From Augochlora pura (Eukaryota; Arthropoda; Insecta; Hymenoptera; Halictidae): a stretch of DNA of 64,000 nucleotides. The stretch spans positions 20,521,640 through 20,585,639 of the forward strand of contig NC_135781.1 of assembly GCF_028453695.1 (NCBI RefSeq). Reading direction: 5' to 3'. The position numbers and the translations under genes are program-made. The notes beneath the pieces are model-generated. The model saw nothing but the letters and a program-made list of their open reading frames with translations, ran no database searches and was not told the origin of the DNA. Below are positions 25,347 to 38,091 of the stretch, in pieces (within the stretch, counting starts at the first letter, position 1; each line of letters begins with the position of its first letter).

Positions 25347-25498
25347 TTAACCAGTTAGCTGTTGCGATGTCTTTGAAAAGTGTCTAAGTTACTGTAATTA
25401 TATAGTACACGTTTGTTGAAATACACAACTTTTATAAAACACATAATTTGAAAATAATTCCGTTAATCAGAGACGGCTAAACGGTTAAGTAACATTAC
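25347..25498 (+). mobile_element. TTAA-flanked short inverted-repeat element with CC...GG ends
   Basis: Starts TTAACCAGTTAGCTGTT and ends GACGGCTAAACGGTTAA, so the ends form an imperfect inverted repeat bounded by TTAA on both sides. It is 152 bp, AT-rich and has no frame. The left half matches 68-200. TTAA plus terminal CC fits a non-autonomous piggyBac-like element; this is inference because no transposase is present. Confidence 0.7.
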
Positions 25499-27540
25499 GA
25501 GTTTTGAAGTTTCGTTTCTTGTCTTCAGTTCATTGCCAGCAGCTTGTATCTCCTAATGATAAGTTTCTTTGATTTTGTAGAAGTTATTAGGTTCTTGGCT
25601 CGTCAGTCATTTTAACCTAACACCTGTGAGAATTCGAAACTGAAAGATTACCTGGTTATAGCATACAAGTCGAAATATGGCGGTGCTCGTCGTATCAAAG
25701 GGTGAACTATCACCTTAGAGTCCTTTGTGTAGTTTCTGTGGAACGCGCGTAACATAAGCTATGTGTAAAAATCGTTGTCGCGAAGAATCGCGCGACTGCA
25801 GGGGCGGCTTCAGTGCATAAGGAAACAGTATTCCTGTGTCTCAGTCGCGCAACAGCCAGGTAAATGACCCGACCATTAGCGGATCATTGGAATGCTTGTT
25901 CCACTCTGTATTTTTCCGCGTGGGTTTATGATTCCTGGGCGAGTATAAATCTCTGTATTTTACGATTTTCTATACATCACTGGCCTGCTTAATTACGAGC
26001 ATCCTGTCATCGTATCGATGATTATTTACACCGCGCATGGAGGAGGTTTATTGCACGACCGTGTCGTTGCCGGCCCCAAGGGTGTATCGAGCTAATGGTG
26101 TGGGATGGTGCTGGGCAAGAAGATATTTTATGATGTACATGTCAATTTCGACGCATTAATGCAAGAAACCGGCAACTCGTCTGCAAAAATTCGTTGAATG
26201 TTTATCAAGATGCAGCACTCGCTCTTGTTCGTAAAACATAAACGTAACATGTACTGGATTCAATTATTAATAATCACCGTCATCTAAGTAATTTGGTAAC
26301 CAGTTAAACGGTAACCAACAGTGACCCAACAATAATCCGGTTAACTCGATGAGCCCTATAACTAACCCTTAATCATGATCATCGACGTATTCGATATTTT
26401 GCTATTTTTATTTTGAAGACGGTATTCGGAACGTTGAATTATTTTTACTCTCGGACATTAACATCTTTAGAGTTACGTATTTCTAATCTAATATCAGATA
26501 ATCATAATTAATTAATTATGCAGCAATGTATTATATTTTTCTAAGTAATTCATATCTCATCTTATACATTTTAACTTTCCAAGTTCGACTTGATTAAACG
26601 AAATACTGAAATTTTACGATGTTTCCGATGTTGTAAAAAATGTATTGTTGAAAAAGATAAATACATTCATTTGATTTTTATTTGGAATTCGATAGAGAAG
26701 TGTTTGAGATTGTGAAGCGATAGCAGTCGAAGTTGTCAAGCAGTTGTTTCTACTTCGTTCCCTCGTGGTCAGGACTGATGACGATAACCATTCTTGGTTT
26801 CTTTAGTTAGGTTTAAACATTCGGCTAGAATCGGTACATAAAATGACGGAGATAAGCGAACAGAGGTCTCCTTTGTCTTCGATAGGGGCGCCGTTCGAGC
26901 TGAAAAAAGTGTCGCTCGGGCCGAGAAGGCTCAAGAAATTGATTTGATTACGCGACTTCCTGTTCGTTTTGGAGGACTCGCGGAGACAGGATGCACCCGG
27001 GGCCCGATTCACGCCGGGTACGAAGACGAATCGGCTGACCGGGCTCGATTACCCGGACGAAGATGCGTGATTCCATTTGCCTGCTGCGAATCGAAACCGC
27101 AGCTGGCCGTGGACCGCAGAGGATCGGCCACGAATCACCGTCGATCGAATCGCATCTCGTGGCGTCAATAATCGCTGCGATAGCTCCCGTCCCTTTCCTC
27201 CGCTGCCCCCAGAGTTTCTTTTGAAAGAGGCGAAGTGTGCCCGCGCGGACCTGCAACAAAAATTCCGCTGTCGAACCACAGCGGAGCTTGTCGTTGGCTA
27301 CATTGTAATCTGGTGTACAGAGATCGTGTCCCATTAGGGGTAGATCGATGCGAATCGGTTTCTTCGACCTTCCTCCGTATCGATATTTAATGAGACGTTC
27401 GCGCCAGGCGCAAATTATTGGACCGATCGCCAGCCAGATCGATCCAGCCACCGAGAAGATCGGCGCGAACAAGCGAGAGCATTTTTCCTGCGTTTAAGTG
27501 AACAATCTTCGCGAGCCCCCGGCTCTCTTCCGCCTAGGTC

Positions 27541-27604
27541 TCCCCCCTCTCTCTTTCTCTCTCTTCCTCTCCGTCTGTCTGTTTCTTTCTCTTTCTCTCT
27601 TTTC
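27541..27604. repeat. CT-rich simple sequence
   Basis: Imperfect TCTCTTTCTC tract in the + strand. Confidence 0.8.
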
Positions 27605-30600
27605 GTCGCGGCGCGTGTAATCGGCTCGAGCAAAAGCCCATTACACCAGATGGCTTTGTCACGCCACTGACACTGCCCGAGAATTAATAACCCTGCTATG
27701 CTCTCGACAGGCACCATACTCTTTCTTTCTCCGTTCGCCGTCTCTCCTTCTCCACGCCCTGCTTGTTCCAAGCTCATCTACCCTTCTTCATCTGCCGCTC
27801 GGCCGCTTTGTAACCGGCCCGAAACAACTTTGCCGAATTATTTGTTCGACACGATTCGATACGCGCGTTTCTGTCGTATCTTATCTTCGATCTAACGCGG
27901 CTCCCTCGACGGGGATCGAGGATAAGCTCGGAGGAAACACGGCGGGGTAAGACCGTTTCATTAGGGCGAGGCACCGAGCCCTTTGTTACCACGGTATCCA
28001 CTCGATATTCGCTGCTGGCCAGGTCTGTTACGCGACACGTACCTGACGACTGTCAAACTGTCTACGAAATTAGCACGTTGTCTATCTTGTTAACACGTTG
28101 TCCACGACAGTGCCGCTCCTAAAACCTCCTATAAAGTCAAGGTGATTCTGTTAACGAGATCGAAAGATCATATTTATGGCAGCGATTGTTCGTCCAACTA
28201 TATCCTACAAATTCTAATGAAATGAGAACCATTAGAAATATTGTACAATTATATATTTAACGTTCCGGTAGTTCTATATTTTTTACATCTTATTTAATGC
28301 TTTGTTATACTATAACACTTCACGATCACGCTTTCGTAATCAAGGAGTTGATTATTATGATTTCTATTGTCGTCAACAAATTATTTCAATGAGGTAAACG
28401 CTGATTATGACTCGAGACTTTCGTAATTCTTTCTAGTAATAATAGAGTATTGGTACATTATTTTCGGTTTATTAAAATTATTAACAACGAACATACATTT
28501 TTACATAACTTCTGTTTTCTACAGTTGAAGCAGAAATTTTGTATAAAGATCCGCAGTCCAGTAATTAATAATTAATATCACATCATTTATTTTCAATGTT
28601 AATAAATAAGAGGAAGTGTATAACTAGAAAAAAACATAAACTCCGACTTGTATAACTCAAAGAATTCTCTCGTGATTATTGTTTTGAATGATCGAAACCT
28701 ATCGATAGATCTACCTCGAGCAAAGCGTTAATATTTTCCTCAAACAGCATACGATTATGAGATGCGTAAAGTATGCAGCTCAAACATTTTTTAGTAACGA
28801 CGCCGATGTGTATTGTTTGCTCGCAAAACAGGGCACGACGTACGACTGCATCGAGCAGAGCGATTTTATTCATGATCTCTGTAACATACTTTCTAATGTC
28901 TTTATACAGCGGTTAGGTAAACGAGGCAATTACAGTAGCTAGTTGTACGATGTTCGTGCATCGTCCCTATCTACGACAGTTACATATGCGGAACTCTCTG
29001 TATATGAATCAATACACGAATTGTTTCCTGATGATATTCTATAGAAAGCCGCTGCACTGGCACGGTATAAAATCCAGCCTTGTTAATTTTCCCTTCCGAC
29101 GAAGTCATTCTTCGATTTCGTTTTATTCATGAGCAATGGGAATCGTCCGTCTCTTAGAGAACGAGTAACGACATCGCTCGCCCGCCTTAATTAAAATACG
29201 ATAAGATCCGAAGTAAGAGGAGAGGATCGACGCGGGACCCGAAAATCAAGGAAATTTATTTCTTGCCAGAGTTTAATCGAACGAAAACGAGCAAGACGGG
29301 GGTATGGGGGAGGGGTTGAGAGAAGGAAAGCGCGTTGGGGAACGGATCAGTGAGGAAATAAGCTGGCGATTTTCTAGTTTGAAAAGCGAATGGAATGGAA
29401 GAATCGTTGGGGGATTAGCGAATCGCCGGTGGCAAAAAGAAGGCCCGGTAAAATCGGCCAGCGAGTATTTGCGAGAGCTCGCACGTGTGAGCGGAGTTAA
29501 TGCCACTGCGGCGCCGCCGTAGCAGCTCGTAATGCAGTTCTGCTTTTCGGAGCTTTCATACGCCCCCGCAACTCGTGTGTGTTCACGGAACCGTGCCGTG
29601 TACACATTACTGGTTTTCCCTGGTTACCACGTATCGAGTGTATATCGCGTTCTCCTGCACGTAACCGCAATACTGTGGATCATTGTTTTCGAAAATACGG
29701 AAGAACAGCGCGGCGGCTGGTTTAGACCCCAGCAGCTAACATTTGCACGAAACAGTTTGCTGTTCCGCGTAAACTACCGTGTCTGGATTGACAGTGGTTT
29801 TTCGGCGCTGGACCCGACTCTTAGTTGAACGAGACGTTGCCATAGCGAAATCGAAACAAGCACTAATTACCCCCGCCTGCTATACCGTTGAATTTTTAAC
29901 TCTGGCACAAACGGTGTAAATACAAAAAGAAATTAATTTACGAATAATTCAGGATGAATTAAAAGGTCTGTACAATGTTTCAATGGATGGTATTTATTCG
30001 TCCTGTTATTCACGGAGAAATTAGAGACACAGCTTCATAACTTCTATATGGAGCAAAGTAAACGTGAAGCTTGCAAATGACAGTATTAAATCAATTCATT
30101 TGCAAATTAATAGTAGAGAAACGATCGGGCCTAATGCGTTGAAATTTTGCATGCACAATTATATATATTTGAAATGATAATTTGTTAGATCTTTTAAATT
30201 TGTTATATCTTTTGTAACAAAATGTGGGAGATATTGGCTCATATCATGTCAAAGTTATGGCTGGCTCAAGCTTGGCAGCATTGCTATCAGTTGGAGTGAT
30301 AAGAGTTAATAAATGATCATGTCGCAACAAAGTTATGAAATACGAATTGTCCAAGAAAATGAATTACTCTTCACTACAACATTTTATAATTTACGTCGTT
30401 ACTTCAAATATAGCTTATATGCAGACTGTCTATATTAATACAAAACGTTGAAACATCTACCCTTCGTAAAGGGTATTAAACAGTGAAAGAACGAGCGCCA
30501 GATAACAATACGAGTGTCGCATCTATCGATTACACCTGTTCAACCCAAAGATTAAACTTTAAACGGATGTGTAAATTTTACGTTTACCTAGTTCGATCGT

Positions 30601-33600
30601 TGAAAACGAGTGTCTAGTCTAGACTATCCACTTAAGAGGTCGTTTTTTTATTTTCCAACATTCTTTCATTCTCCACAATTCCGGTTCTTCCACTTGGCCA
30701 ATTCCCTCAAGCGCAGTTGACACACTCGTATCGATTACAAACTTCCCAGCTACGTTCATCAACCCATGAAGAACGTATATACAATTTTTGCGCGCGAATT
30801 TACCCGATTCCCTCTGGGCTCGCGGTAACCGGGAAAAGAGACTGGGAGATCGGTTTCCGAGGACCGTCCAAATGAGAATACCAGTGTTCGTTGACCCGCG
30901 TCTCATTTTGTGGGAGTTTAATGGTGTAGTCAGGGGGGAGGGATGCTGGAATCACTGCCGGATAAGACGAGCGGGTCCCTGTCCCTTTACCGAAAATCCG
31001 TTTTTAATAAGGAGCCGGTGGAAAATATTTGAGTAAGAGCGGGCCGTTTTGCGAGTAGACGCGGACCAGGGGTCGCGCCGGGGGGGAGTATAATAAATTC
31101 CCTTCTCCGCGCGGGATTAATCGTATCGAATAGTCGGCAAGGTGGATTAAAAGCTTTCCGTATTCTCAGCGATGCCGGCTGCTCCTTGAGAGCGGGGCGA
31201 GCCTTTCCTGCCGAATTTAAGCCTGGACCGATCCGGCGCGGCGGCAACGAGCATTTAAATTGATGGCTTCACGGTCCCTTGCATTTCGCGCTGCGTGTAC
31301 TCGATATCTCTCCCTATCGTCTCTCCGTGCGCCTCTCCCCTTCCGGGAGCCGGTGCTCGGCTCCCTCCACAGCGGCTCGAGCTTTATCCTATTAATCAAT
31401 GCGCATAAATTGTTTTAAGGGAATCGTTACTGCCATTCAGACACGCCATATAATGTCGCCGGGGTTAATGTCGCGCGCGGAACAAGGGGGAACCGAACGG
31501 AGCCGATCGGGGCCGAGAAGAGAGGCCGCTTGCGGATCGGAATCATTAGATGTAACGCGAAATAGACGCTGTTCCCGAGGATTTATCGCGCGGAAGCCGG
31601 GAATTCGGGGCTCCCCGGCCGTTCTCTCGCCCCGGCTTTCTATTCGTATCGGCGCAACGAGAATCGACTTCGTGCCAGAGGGCTTAATCGAACACCCCGG
31701 CCCGCACCCTGCATCTCGCGCGACCCCTCCCGCGCCCCGCACCCCGCAGCTGCACCGACACCGAACAGACTGCACCGGCGAGGCTCTGTCCGACTGAAAT
31801 TTACGAGTGTCGACGGGGAAAGCCTTAATGCCAATGGCTCCACCGGAACGGCTTTACTGGAAACACCGGTAGTTGGCCAAGTTAACGCCTTCGCCACCAC
31901 CCAGATTTTCTTCATCGCGACGCGTATACATACCGGGTGCAAACCTGCGAATCGATTCACCCTTTCCTGTATGCGGTGTTTTACTGTACCGATAACGCTG
32001 TGTGTAGGCTTGTACGTTTAGACATGGCGGGCTGGTTTCTTTCTCTCGGTCGAAAAAAGAGTAAAGCAAAGACCGTCGCCAGTCCGGAAATTGCAGTCGG
32101 ATAAATCGCGTCAGAGAAAATTGCATTCACTGCATTACAGTTTCTTACACAGTCATGGTCAGCCGGTCCTTTACGCATTAAACTTGTTTACTACTAAATA
32201 GTAATAAACGCGGATACACTGTACGATTCATACAAGTTGCACTATTTTACGTTTTCATAGAGTTTACATATTGTGTATAATAATGTCATTACTTTTTATC
32301 GTACACTGTCTCCATCGTTGGATTTATGACTGATGACAACACATTCCAAGGAAACTGTTTCCATGAGAAATACATCGCACACTTTCAGCTAGAGTGGCGC
32401 AAATTTTCCAAAGGCAATAATGAAATGTTACCGAGCATAATTATACCTTATTTTATCAGTCAACAGATTTTACATATTTTGTTTAGTTATTTGCTTACAG
32501 TTTATTTGAACGTGATCGCATTAATTATATGGAGTCATTAGCTGTCATTTGTTCGCATGCAGTTGCTCACAATTATCAAGGTAGCAGGAAGAGAGATACG
32601 TTTGTTCTTTGCCGGCAAAATTGCGAAGATAAATGAATGAGATTGTCATAATTGTTCGAAGATTATCTCTGCGCTACCCTCGCAGTGATAATTCTATTGT
32701 TTTAGAATTGTCGGAAATATATGCTGTTTTCACCATGAATATAATCATTAATAGTAATTACGTATAATTCTTCAATTTGTTATCATTCTTTAGCTGTATA
32801 TTTGATACATTTTCAACATCCACGATGATTATCTTTATACCTGAGACGGCATTTCAGGAAGTCAACTGATTTTTATTCAATGCAGACTTTATTTGACTTT
32901 CTATTTTAAGGAATACTTAATAGCTTGAACTATTTCTATTTAATCCTCATACATTATTTCGGCGAAAATTCGTTTATGTTCTATTTCCAGCTACTCTAAA
33001 ATCTCCGATTTTTCTATAATTTTACCGCCTTGTGACACATTCACGTAGAACGTGAAATTACAAATAAAACTCATTGATTCAGTTTTGTATCAAAACGATG
33101 AATAATTTGCTGAACACCCGGAATATATAAACGGAAACAGTCTCGGCAATAATTCAGCAGGCGTAAATATTTCTGACAAGTAGCACTAGAGTTCCCACGT
33201 AGAGATCAGACCCCAGATTCAACGAATCCACCTATATCGGCAAGAGGAATAAGTCTGCTCCCTGCAGGGGCTGTAGATGGCCGCCTAGAGACTCTATGAA
33301 ATTAACGCACGTGCGTGGGTGATATTTCAAAAGCACTCGACGCCCTTCCTGGTTTTCAGCGGGGATAGTGGCGAGGCTAAACGGAAGGAGACCCGCATAA
33401 TGTCGCACGTAGGAAGCGAATAAGTAACGGAGCACGCGGCGGGAGACGCGAGTACATTTTTCAAAGGCTGCGGAGGACGAGTAACAGGGGGATGGGGTCG
33501 AAGGTGGCTCAACTCGCGTTATTCTCATCGTCACCGGAGCAAACGACTGGCTTCTCGAAGGTCGTTTCTTTTTCTCATCCCAGACACTCGGAGCCCCTTT

Positions 33601-33671
33601 TTTCCGCGGCGGATCCGCAGGCCTTCTTCCGGTGGCTGGCGTCCCGACGGAAATCTTGCGGCCGGGTGACT

Positions 33672-33690
33672 GGGTGGTGGTGGTGGTGGT
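33672..33690. repeat. GGT trinucleotide repeat
   Basis: Six GGT-type units in a GC-rich block. Confidence 0.8.
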
Positions 33691-34190
33691 CGACGATAGA
33701 AACGGGAGAAAACGAAGAATCTTCCGACACGAGTGGCAGAGACTCGTTTTCTCACTCGTATATCCAGCTTTATCCGGTCGGTCGTCCGGCTCCCCGAGAT
33801 TTATCGGCGATACCGTTTTGCCGGGCGCAAAGCGTCACGCACGCGGTAATAACGAATAATGCCGAGCAGTTAGAGGGCCTGCCCTTCCCGTTCTTAAGTG
33901 AAAAGTGAGCCCTCGTTCCGTCGAGTAGATCCCTAAGCCGGGCTCGGGCACGCCGAACACGCCGGAGAAGCAGAGCGCGAAGCTCGGGGGTGAGTTTTCT
34001 AAAAGGGGTCGAATAATACAATCGTTACGCCGCCTCTTGTCCTTTTCGCGGCGTTTCCTCGCCTCTCCGGCAAAATATTTCACGTAGCCGTGGCGATGCC
34101 GCGCTCCGCCCGTCTCGTTTGTATCAATTTATATGCGTTCGCTCTCTCGGCGCACTCGTGGCTCCCCTTTTCCCACCCCGGAACCCTTGG

Positions 34191-34280
34191 CTCTCTCTCT
34201 CTCTCTCTCTCTCGCTCGCTCTCGCTCTTTCTTTCTCTCTACCTCTCTCCCTCCCTCTCTCCTCCTCTTTCCCTCTTTCT
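34191..34280. repeat. CT dinucleotide repeat with CT-rich tail
   Basis: A perfect CT run (34191-34212) is followed by imperfect CTCG, CTTT and CCCT units. Confidence 0.9.
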
Positions 34281-35318
34281 CGCGCGCGACTCCGTTCCGT
34301 TAGCACGTTTCTACTTTTCTTTTCCCTTTTTCTTTTTTAACAATCGCGCTCGGCCACGTTCTTCTCTCTATCATCGATCTCAACTCCTCCGGAAAACGAG
34401 CGAGAGCCAGCCTCCGGTTGAAAGGCTATAATAAGAGAAAAGGAGAACTCGGGACAATGGACGCGCCGCGCGCTCTCGCAACCAGCCGGGTTTAATTATT
34501 TTATCTCGCGAGACGGAAACGTCGTGTGTTCTTTTAATTGTTTCTCTGTCCCGCCTTCAGTCTTTCCGCACGGGCTGGCTCGATTCTATTTATTTTCCTG
34601 GACGATGCCCGCGCCGTGCTGTGCGCCACGCTCGACCACTCTGGAACTCCAGGTATTCGCCATCGACGGCGAGAACGATCTTTCGGTACGCTGCACGTTC
34701 CTTTCCCTCTAACCTCTTCCTTTTTTCCCTTCTTTTTCCATCCTCCTCGGCGCTCCTCTCTTCTGCCTTCACTCTTCTCCCCCCGCCTCTCCGCGTCTCC
34801 GCCTTCTTCGCCGTTCCACCACCTCTTTCGAAATTATCAGCTTCGCGCGGTATTCGCTCCTAAGCATTTTATGTCCTGCCGCCCGCGTCTTCCCGCGACG
34901 CCGAACAACCCCCGGCCGTTTGTTTGCAGCTCAAACAACATGGATAACGGGGCCAGACCTCGCGTCCTACGTTTCTCGCGAATTTACGCCACGCCTACGC
35001 AAATCTCCAACGGGCCGCTAGTTCCGACAGCGGCGCGTCTCGTTAGCTTCGTTATCGGCAGACACGGTAGTTCTATTGTAACGAAAATGTTCGTCGACGC
35101 TCGTGAAACGTGTACAATCTTCGCTGCTATTCGAGCCTTAACGCTTTAAAACAATAGGAGCAACGTTTCTATACTGGATGACATTATTAGATTAAAATCT
35201 AGGCTCAACGGTTGCCACAAATGTTTTAACCATCTATTAGTTCATTTATTATTAAAATCTTTAACTCTTTGTAACTTAATGCAACTATGAAGCATATAAC
35301 ATCTGTTTAACATTGTAT

Positions 35319-35349
35319 GAAATGTATACATTAACGTTGTATACATTTC
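35319..35349. repeat. Perfect small hairpin
   Basis: GAAATGTATAC and its exact reverse complement GTATACATTTC are separated by nine bases. It lies in an AT-rich island and is not followed by a T-run. Confidence 0.75.
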
Positions 35350-37305
35350 GATCCATTAGAAATGGAATCAAGTTTTGCGGATCACAGGTTTTTTTAAATG
35401 AACTGTGACCCGCGAATAATTCGTTAGAGTCGAACATGTGTAAATTCATTTTTGGTGGAACCCGAATGTAGTTTCGAGCCGCGAGAATGTTGAAAGAGCA
35501 ATAGGTCGAATAAATCTGAGCTTTTCTGTTTCGCTAAGTAAACTGGTTCGATTCCGTGGAATTTGTATGGTCGGGCGGCGAACGTGCCGCCGATACCAAA
35601 ATCGTCTGGGCGACGTGAAATATTTTTCTAATTCGGCGGGTCAGGTCGATTCCGACCGCGGAGGCGGTCACCGTTTCGTTTCGAGGAAAAGCCGAGCTGG
35701 TCCGGTGTAATAACACATTTCGGGATTGTTCGATGTCCAGAACGGCGAAAGACGATAAAAAAAGGTTAAAACGCGTTCTGTCCAAGCCAGAAACGCCCCA
35801 CTACGATAATCGAGTGCAGCACTTTGCAGTTTTCATCTGTGCCGCCTGCAATAACATTCGATTTCTGATATGTACGGTCCTGGGCTCGGTCGAGTGGTGG
35901 AAACGCTGTGCGTCGTTGTCGTTCGACGAATTCTTTCCTTCTCTTGGATCCTGCAATCGTATTTTCAGACTGTCGATTTCCTCTCGGGCTTCTCGATGAA
36001 AGGACCGTGCACTCGAGCGAATACTTTCGCGAGCCAGGGCCAAGCGTTTCAGCAAAAGGGGAACAACGACCAACGGATCGATTAAACCCTTTACTTAAAA
36101 ACTTGCCGCGTATTCAATACCTCTATTCGATCAACAAGATTACTACCGTGTTTCTTCCGCGAAGCTGTGAATCGACGAGCGACTCGATTAATCAGCGTTA
36201 AATTATCAGTTGTACTATCTTCGATGATCGGCTTTACAGGCCCGTGTCTTTAACACGTTGAATATCATGCTGTTTTCACATCGTCGATTCCTGTGACCAA
36301 CGCGATTTTCTTATCGTGTAATTTATTATTATGCAGTCGTGTGCGACGCATTTGTCTTACTTGTATCGTCACACATAAGCATTGTCCAAGTTAACTGCAA
36401 GAAATATAAATTGTATAAACATACCTTTCCTATTTCTACGATCGTAGTAAGTTTCCACAAGTGTCCTTAGATTCTTTTAATGTCTTATTAGTTTTATATT
36501 TGACCTATTCCATTCTTTTAAATCTATAAAATCATCGGTCTAGTAAAATTAATCAAACTTTTATTGGCTCGTTTTCTTCATTTATTTCTTAGATATATCG
36601 AGTTTTGCAATATATAGCTCATTAACCCTAGTGGTACTAAATCACTAAAAACATCTTTCTTTCACGGTTACTAAAATTATAGAAACGTTTCTATGACAAA
36701 TAATTCGATAAACTTCCTTATTGAAGTATGTATATAGTACAATAGAACTCGTTCAAAGTTTCAATAAATCCAATTTCGTTGTTTTTAGAAAACAACGTAC
36801 ACTGGCAATGCCTAGATCTTAGTAGTTCTACATGAGAAAGCTTTAAACAATTTCTGAGACTGCAGCAGGCCTCAAGAAAGGCAGACATTAAATTATCATC
36901 TAGGACACACTGCAATTTTTAAGAGAAGCGTAAAACTTCAACGAAGTCCAAGCAAGGCCCCGAGCGTTTTGTTCCTCGGATTCAAAAAATAACGAAGGCG
37001 ACGAAGATTGGACCGAGAGCCAGTTGGACTCGTGCTTCGCCGAGTTTCGGTTGTTGCTCGTTTGCAACGACCACAATTTCGCATCGAGCGTAATCGAGCA
37101 AAACGCCCGAGGCCAAAGGCGCTTGTACAAACCAGGAAGCCGCGCGATTAAACTTTATGTTCCACTTAGGTTCTCCGTAGCTTCCGCTGGTCGTCGCGGC
37201 TCCAAACACGTCATCGTCGTTGCCGGGCACGTCTAGGAATGCGTTGGTCGCGCGTCGATATTATACACGGGCGTGCTTCGATCGCTTCTCCGTGACGAGA
37301 GGGTT

Positions 37306-37341
37306 GAGAGAGAGAGACGGGAGAGAGAGAGAGAGAGAGAG
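37306..37341. repeat. GA dinucleotide repeat
   Basis: Two GA runs interrupted by GACGGG. Confidence 0.9.
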
Positions 37342-37815
37342 CAAACATCAAGAACGCCGCGGGTGAAAATAGAAGGCTGCAACGAAAGCAGCAGCTACGG
37401 GGCAGATGTGCACCGGAGCCGGAGAAGCCGGTATATACCGATGCACGCGAAAATGTCAAGCGCAATTTCTGAAATTCCATCGTGTCGCTTCCCCCTGCCA
37501 CTCAAATGCCGCGCTTCACCCCTCCGCGTTCTCCTCTCACCCCTTGTCCGCCAATCTGTAAGAGAATTTCTCCCCTACTCCGCGACCTCTTCTTCCTTCG
37601 AACTCTGTCTCGCTTCCGCGCCCGTTCCGGCTTGCTCGAAAGCACATCGAGGGTAAATGTTGCTCGTGGTGCGATTTTCGACGTAGCACAGCGCATCGTC
37701 CAATGGACAAAATTCGAAAAATCAACTTCCTGCTAAGCGAATTGTGATAACCAATTTAGAGTCACGGATAAAGTTGTGAACATCGTTGTAAAACCGAAAT
37801 TCTGCTTACAATGAC

Positions 37816-38091
37816 ATGGTCTCTTTTTTCATCATCTTTTTATTTTTATATCATTTCCACTACTTTTCATGCACTTACGCGAAATTAATGGAAAAATATT
37901 TCGGACGAAATGTCCTCAGTATTCGGCAAACTGTTAATTTGGTTAATGCGAATGTAAATTATGTTAATGGAAATCTGCATACAAAATTTTATTCGTTAAA
38001 AAATATAGGTGACTACAATCTTTCTTATGAAATCCTACAATTACTTTATGTAAATCACTGCAGCATTATTCGCTCATTCAAAAATTATTAA
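37816..38091 (+). CDS. Candidate small ORF, hydrophobic N-terminus, unrecognised
   Basis: An ATG-started frame of 91 codons in AT-rich DNA, where stops should be frequent. The first 18 or so residues are strongly hydrophobic (Phe, Ile, Leu) like a membrane segment or signal peptide. The rest is Asn-, Tyr- and Leu-rich. I recognise no family. Composition alone, with Phe/Ile/Asn/Lys from AT-rich codons, can produce such a frame. No TATA box, donor or poly(A) signal decides it. Confidence 0.15.
   Translation: MVSFFIIFLFLYHFHYFSCTYAKLMEKYFGRNVLSIRQTVNLVNANVNYVNGNLHTKFYSLKNIGDYNLSYEILQLLYVNHCSIIRSFKNY

Larger units (their letters stand above)
25499..37305. other. Long gene-free stretch
   Basis: AT-rich islands lie at 25500-26700, 28100-28700, 29880-30480, 32170-33200, 35150-35480 and 36200-36920, with CpG-rich DNA between them. 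It holds simple repeats at 27541-27604, 33672-33690 and 34191-34280. A lone TTAACCCTAGTGG end at 36613 has no partner. The 31060-31480 block is CpG-rich with TTAATC/AATTAAT motifs. No exon with splice support or a recognisable domain is seen. Confidence 0.5.

Noticed and set aside
35546..35560. GGTTCGATTCC as the B box of a tRNA gene
   Set aside because: No A box, acceptor stem or cloverleaf can be formed with the flanking sequence; the similar site at 20868 fails for the same reason.
36613..36640. TTAACCCTAGTGG as another TTAA element
   Set aside because: Only one end is visible and no complementary right end with TTAA is found within several hundred bases; the same applies to 25242 and 60266.
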